Shown here: piece after piece, positions 63,064 to 64,000 of the stretch | Position numbering within the stretch: the stretch's first letter is position 1 | How the letters are laid out: each line of letters starts with the position of its first letter | Assembly: GCF_051045985.1 (NCBI RefSeq) | Contig: NZ_CP157350.1 | Span: 682,001-746,000, forward strand | Reading direction: 5' to 3' | From: Scardovia wiggsiae | Lineage (GTDB): Bacteria; Actinomycetota; Actinomycetes; Actinomycetales; Bifidobacteriaceae | DNA length: 64,000 nucleotides | Program-made: the position numbers and the translations under genes | Notes under the pieces: generated by a model | Seen by the model: only the letters and a program-made list of their open reading frames with translations | Database searches by the model: none | What the model was told of the DNA's origin: nothing

Positions 63064-64000
63064 ATGCCTATGATGAGTGAACGGAAACAACCGCATCCCA
63101 GGACAGCACAGTCTTCAGCAGGCGTTTCAGGCAGCCCTGATGTGGAAAGTGGGACAGCTGGCGGCCCTTTCCGTCCCGTTCTGAGAGGTATACTGACTGC
63201 AGCCGTATCTTATGGCCTGTTCGCGGTTTCCGTTGTTCTCCTCACCTCGCTGTTACTCCTCATTATAGGTATGGAAACGCACACACAGCCGGCTAATTAT
63301 GCAATGCAGGTGAGTGCAGCATTCCTTTTGCTGTCCCAGGGGATTGGGATCACCTATGCAGGGCTTCCTGTAACTTTTGTGCCATTAGGGTTCATTTTTA
63401 TCTGGATCATCCTCATCAGGGCATGCGGACGGCGTTTCCATATAGACCCAAGAGGATTCCTGGCGGGAAGCTGCGTATGGATCATTTTTACCGCTGTCCT
63501 GCTCTGGAGGGCGCAGGATTTCGTCGCAATAAGCATCTGGCGCGCTGTACTGTACAGCTGGCTGGTTTTTGCCTGCGGCTGCCTTCTCACTATTGACAGG
63601 AAATCTCCCCTTTTCCGGCGGGCGAGAAAAAGCCTTATGCAGAAGACTTCTGCGACTTTGCGCAGGACGGTCCTGCTCGGTATAAGACTTGCAGTGCGTT
63701 TTCTTATTGTCCTTTCTGTGCTTTCATTCGTTACCGTACTGATATGGATAATACTGAATTTCCGCTCAATGGGCAAAGTCATGTCCTATGTTTCCATGGG
63801 GCCGGCGTCAGCAGTTATCACGACCGCAGTGAGCCTTGGCTGGCTTCCTAACCTTATGGTCTGGGCATTATCATGGCTGCTAGGCTCAGGTATTGTTATC
63901 GGTAATGTAGGGGTATTTACTTTGTGGGAAAGCGGATCAACGGCTCTGCCGGTCATCCCCGTTTTCGGAATACTGCCGAAATCGCTGTCATCCCAGAACG
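63064..64000 (+). CDS. DUF6350-family membrane protein, 3' end cut by the window
   Basis: The frame is open from ATG 63064 to the window edge (312 residues seen). A 40-residue polar start is followed by several hydrophobic segments, and the conserved block WLPNLMVWALSWLLGSG near residue 260 marks the DUF6350 (PerM-like, cell-division associated) family of actinobacteria. ATG 63070 or 63073 are also possible starts; none has a strong ribosome-binding site. Function in division is known only for mycobacterial relatives. Confidence 0.75.
   Translation, partial: MPMMSERKQPHPRTAQSSAGVSGSPDVESGTAGGPFRPVLRGILTAAVSYGLFAVSVVLLTSLLLLIIGMETHTQPANYAMQVSAAFLLLSQGIGITYAGLPVTFVPLGFIFIWIILIRACGRRFHIDPRGFLAGSCVWIIFTAVLLWRAQDFVAISIWRAVLYSWLVFACGCLLTIDRKSPLFRRARKSLMQKTSATLRRTVLLGIRLAVRFLIVLSVLSFVTVLIWIILNFRSMGKVMSYVSMGPASAVITTAVSLGWLPNLMVWALSWLLGSGIVIGNVGVFTLWESGSTALPVIPVFGILPKSLSSQN

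Noticed and set aside
1..64000. Insertion sequence, prophage, toxin-antitoxin or defence genes
   Set aside because: Every gene reads as housekeeping or transport; I saw no transposase, integrase, restriction or phage-like protein.

Overview
The window is a gene-dense stretch (52 protein genes, 4 tRNAs, no mobile element, no CRISPR array) from an actinobacterium with roughly 50-55% GC by eye. The gene orders uvrA-uvrC-rapZ-whiA-pgk-tpiA-secG, tal/tkt next to hrcA-dnaJ, pyrB-I-C-F-K-D-E, and thrS-PIP synthase-acyltransferase-mannosyltransferase-yebC-ruvCAB-yajC-apt point to the family Bifidobacteriaceae. From memory, unchecked by any search, a Scardovia-like genus fits better than Bifidobacterium itself.

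Layout. 1-7 kb: the 3' part of era, a Gfo/Idh/MocA oxidoreductase, a long-chain acyl-CoA ligase, an AlkD-type DNA glycosylase, ribosomal protein L25 (Ctc), a TRIC-family membrane protein and ribosomal protein S20 (TTG start). 7-15 kb: lepA, hemW, a small two-helix membrane protein, glycogen synthase, tRNA m1A58 methyltransferase, an MFS transporter and thymidine kinase. 16-20 kb: a nucleoside-salvage cluster of a CNT transporter and two nucleoside hydrolases, preceded by a long structured leader. 20-25 kb: glnE and a CPA1-type Na+/H+ antiporter. 25-32 kb: a translationally coupled pyrimidine operon encoding all de novo steps from aspartate transcarbamoylase (with its regulatory chain) to orotate phosphoribosyltransferase, lacking only carbamoyl-phosphate synthase. 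32-35 kb: a LysR regulator and an ABC-F ATPase. 35-45 kb: uvrA and uvrC (excision repair), rapZ, whiA, pgk, tpiA, secG. 45-51 kb: transaldolase and transketolase (bifid shunt enzymes), then the CIRCE-controlled hrcA-dnaJ pair. 51-53.5 kb: fructosamine kinase, a PAC2 protein and tRNAs Gly, Cys, Val, Val. 53.7-64 kb: thrS, three phosphatidylinositol-mannoside genes, yebC, the Holliday-junction genes ruvC/ruvAB, yajC, apt and the start of a DUF6350 membrane protein.

Regulation visible in the DNA. There are two perfect LexA (SOS) boxes, before uvrA and before ruvA; a perfect CIRCE element before hrcA; several intrinsic terminators; and strong inverted repeats without U-tracts in three gaps between functionally linked genes (CNT/nucleoside hydrolase, pgk/tpiA, tkt/tal).

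I found no convincing undescribed multi-gene system. The least explained items are the approximately 170-nt structured leader of the nucleoside transporter, the U-less intergenic hairpins, the hydrophilic insertions in the CNT transporter and UvrC, and the small membrane protein upstream of glgA.
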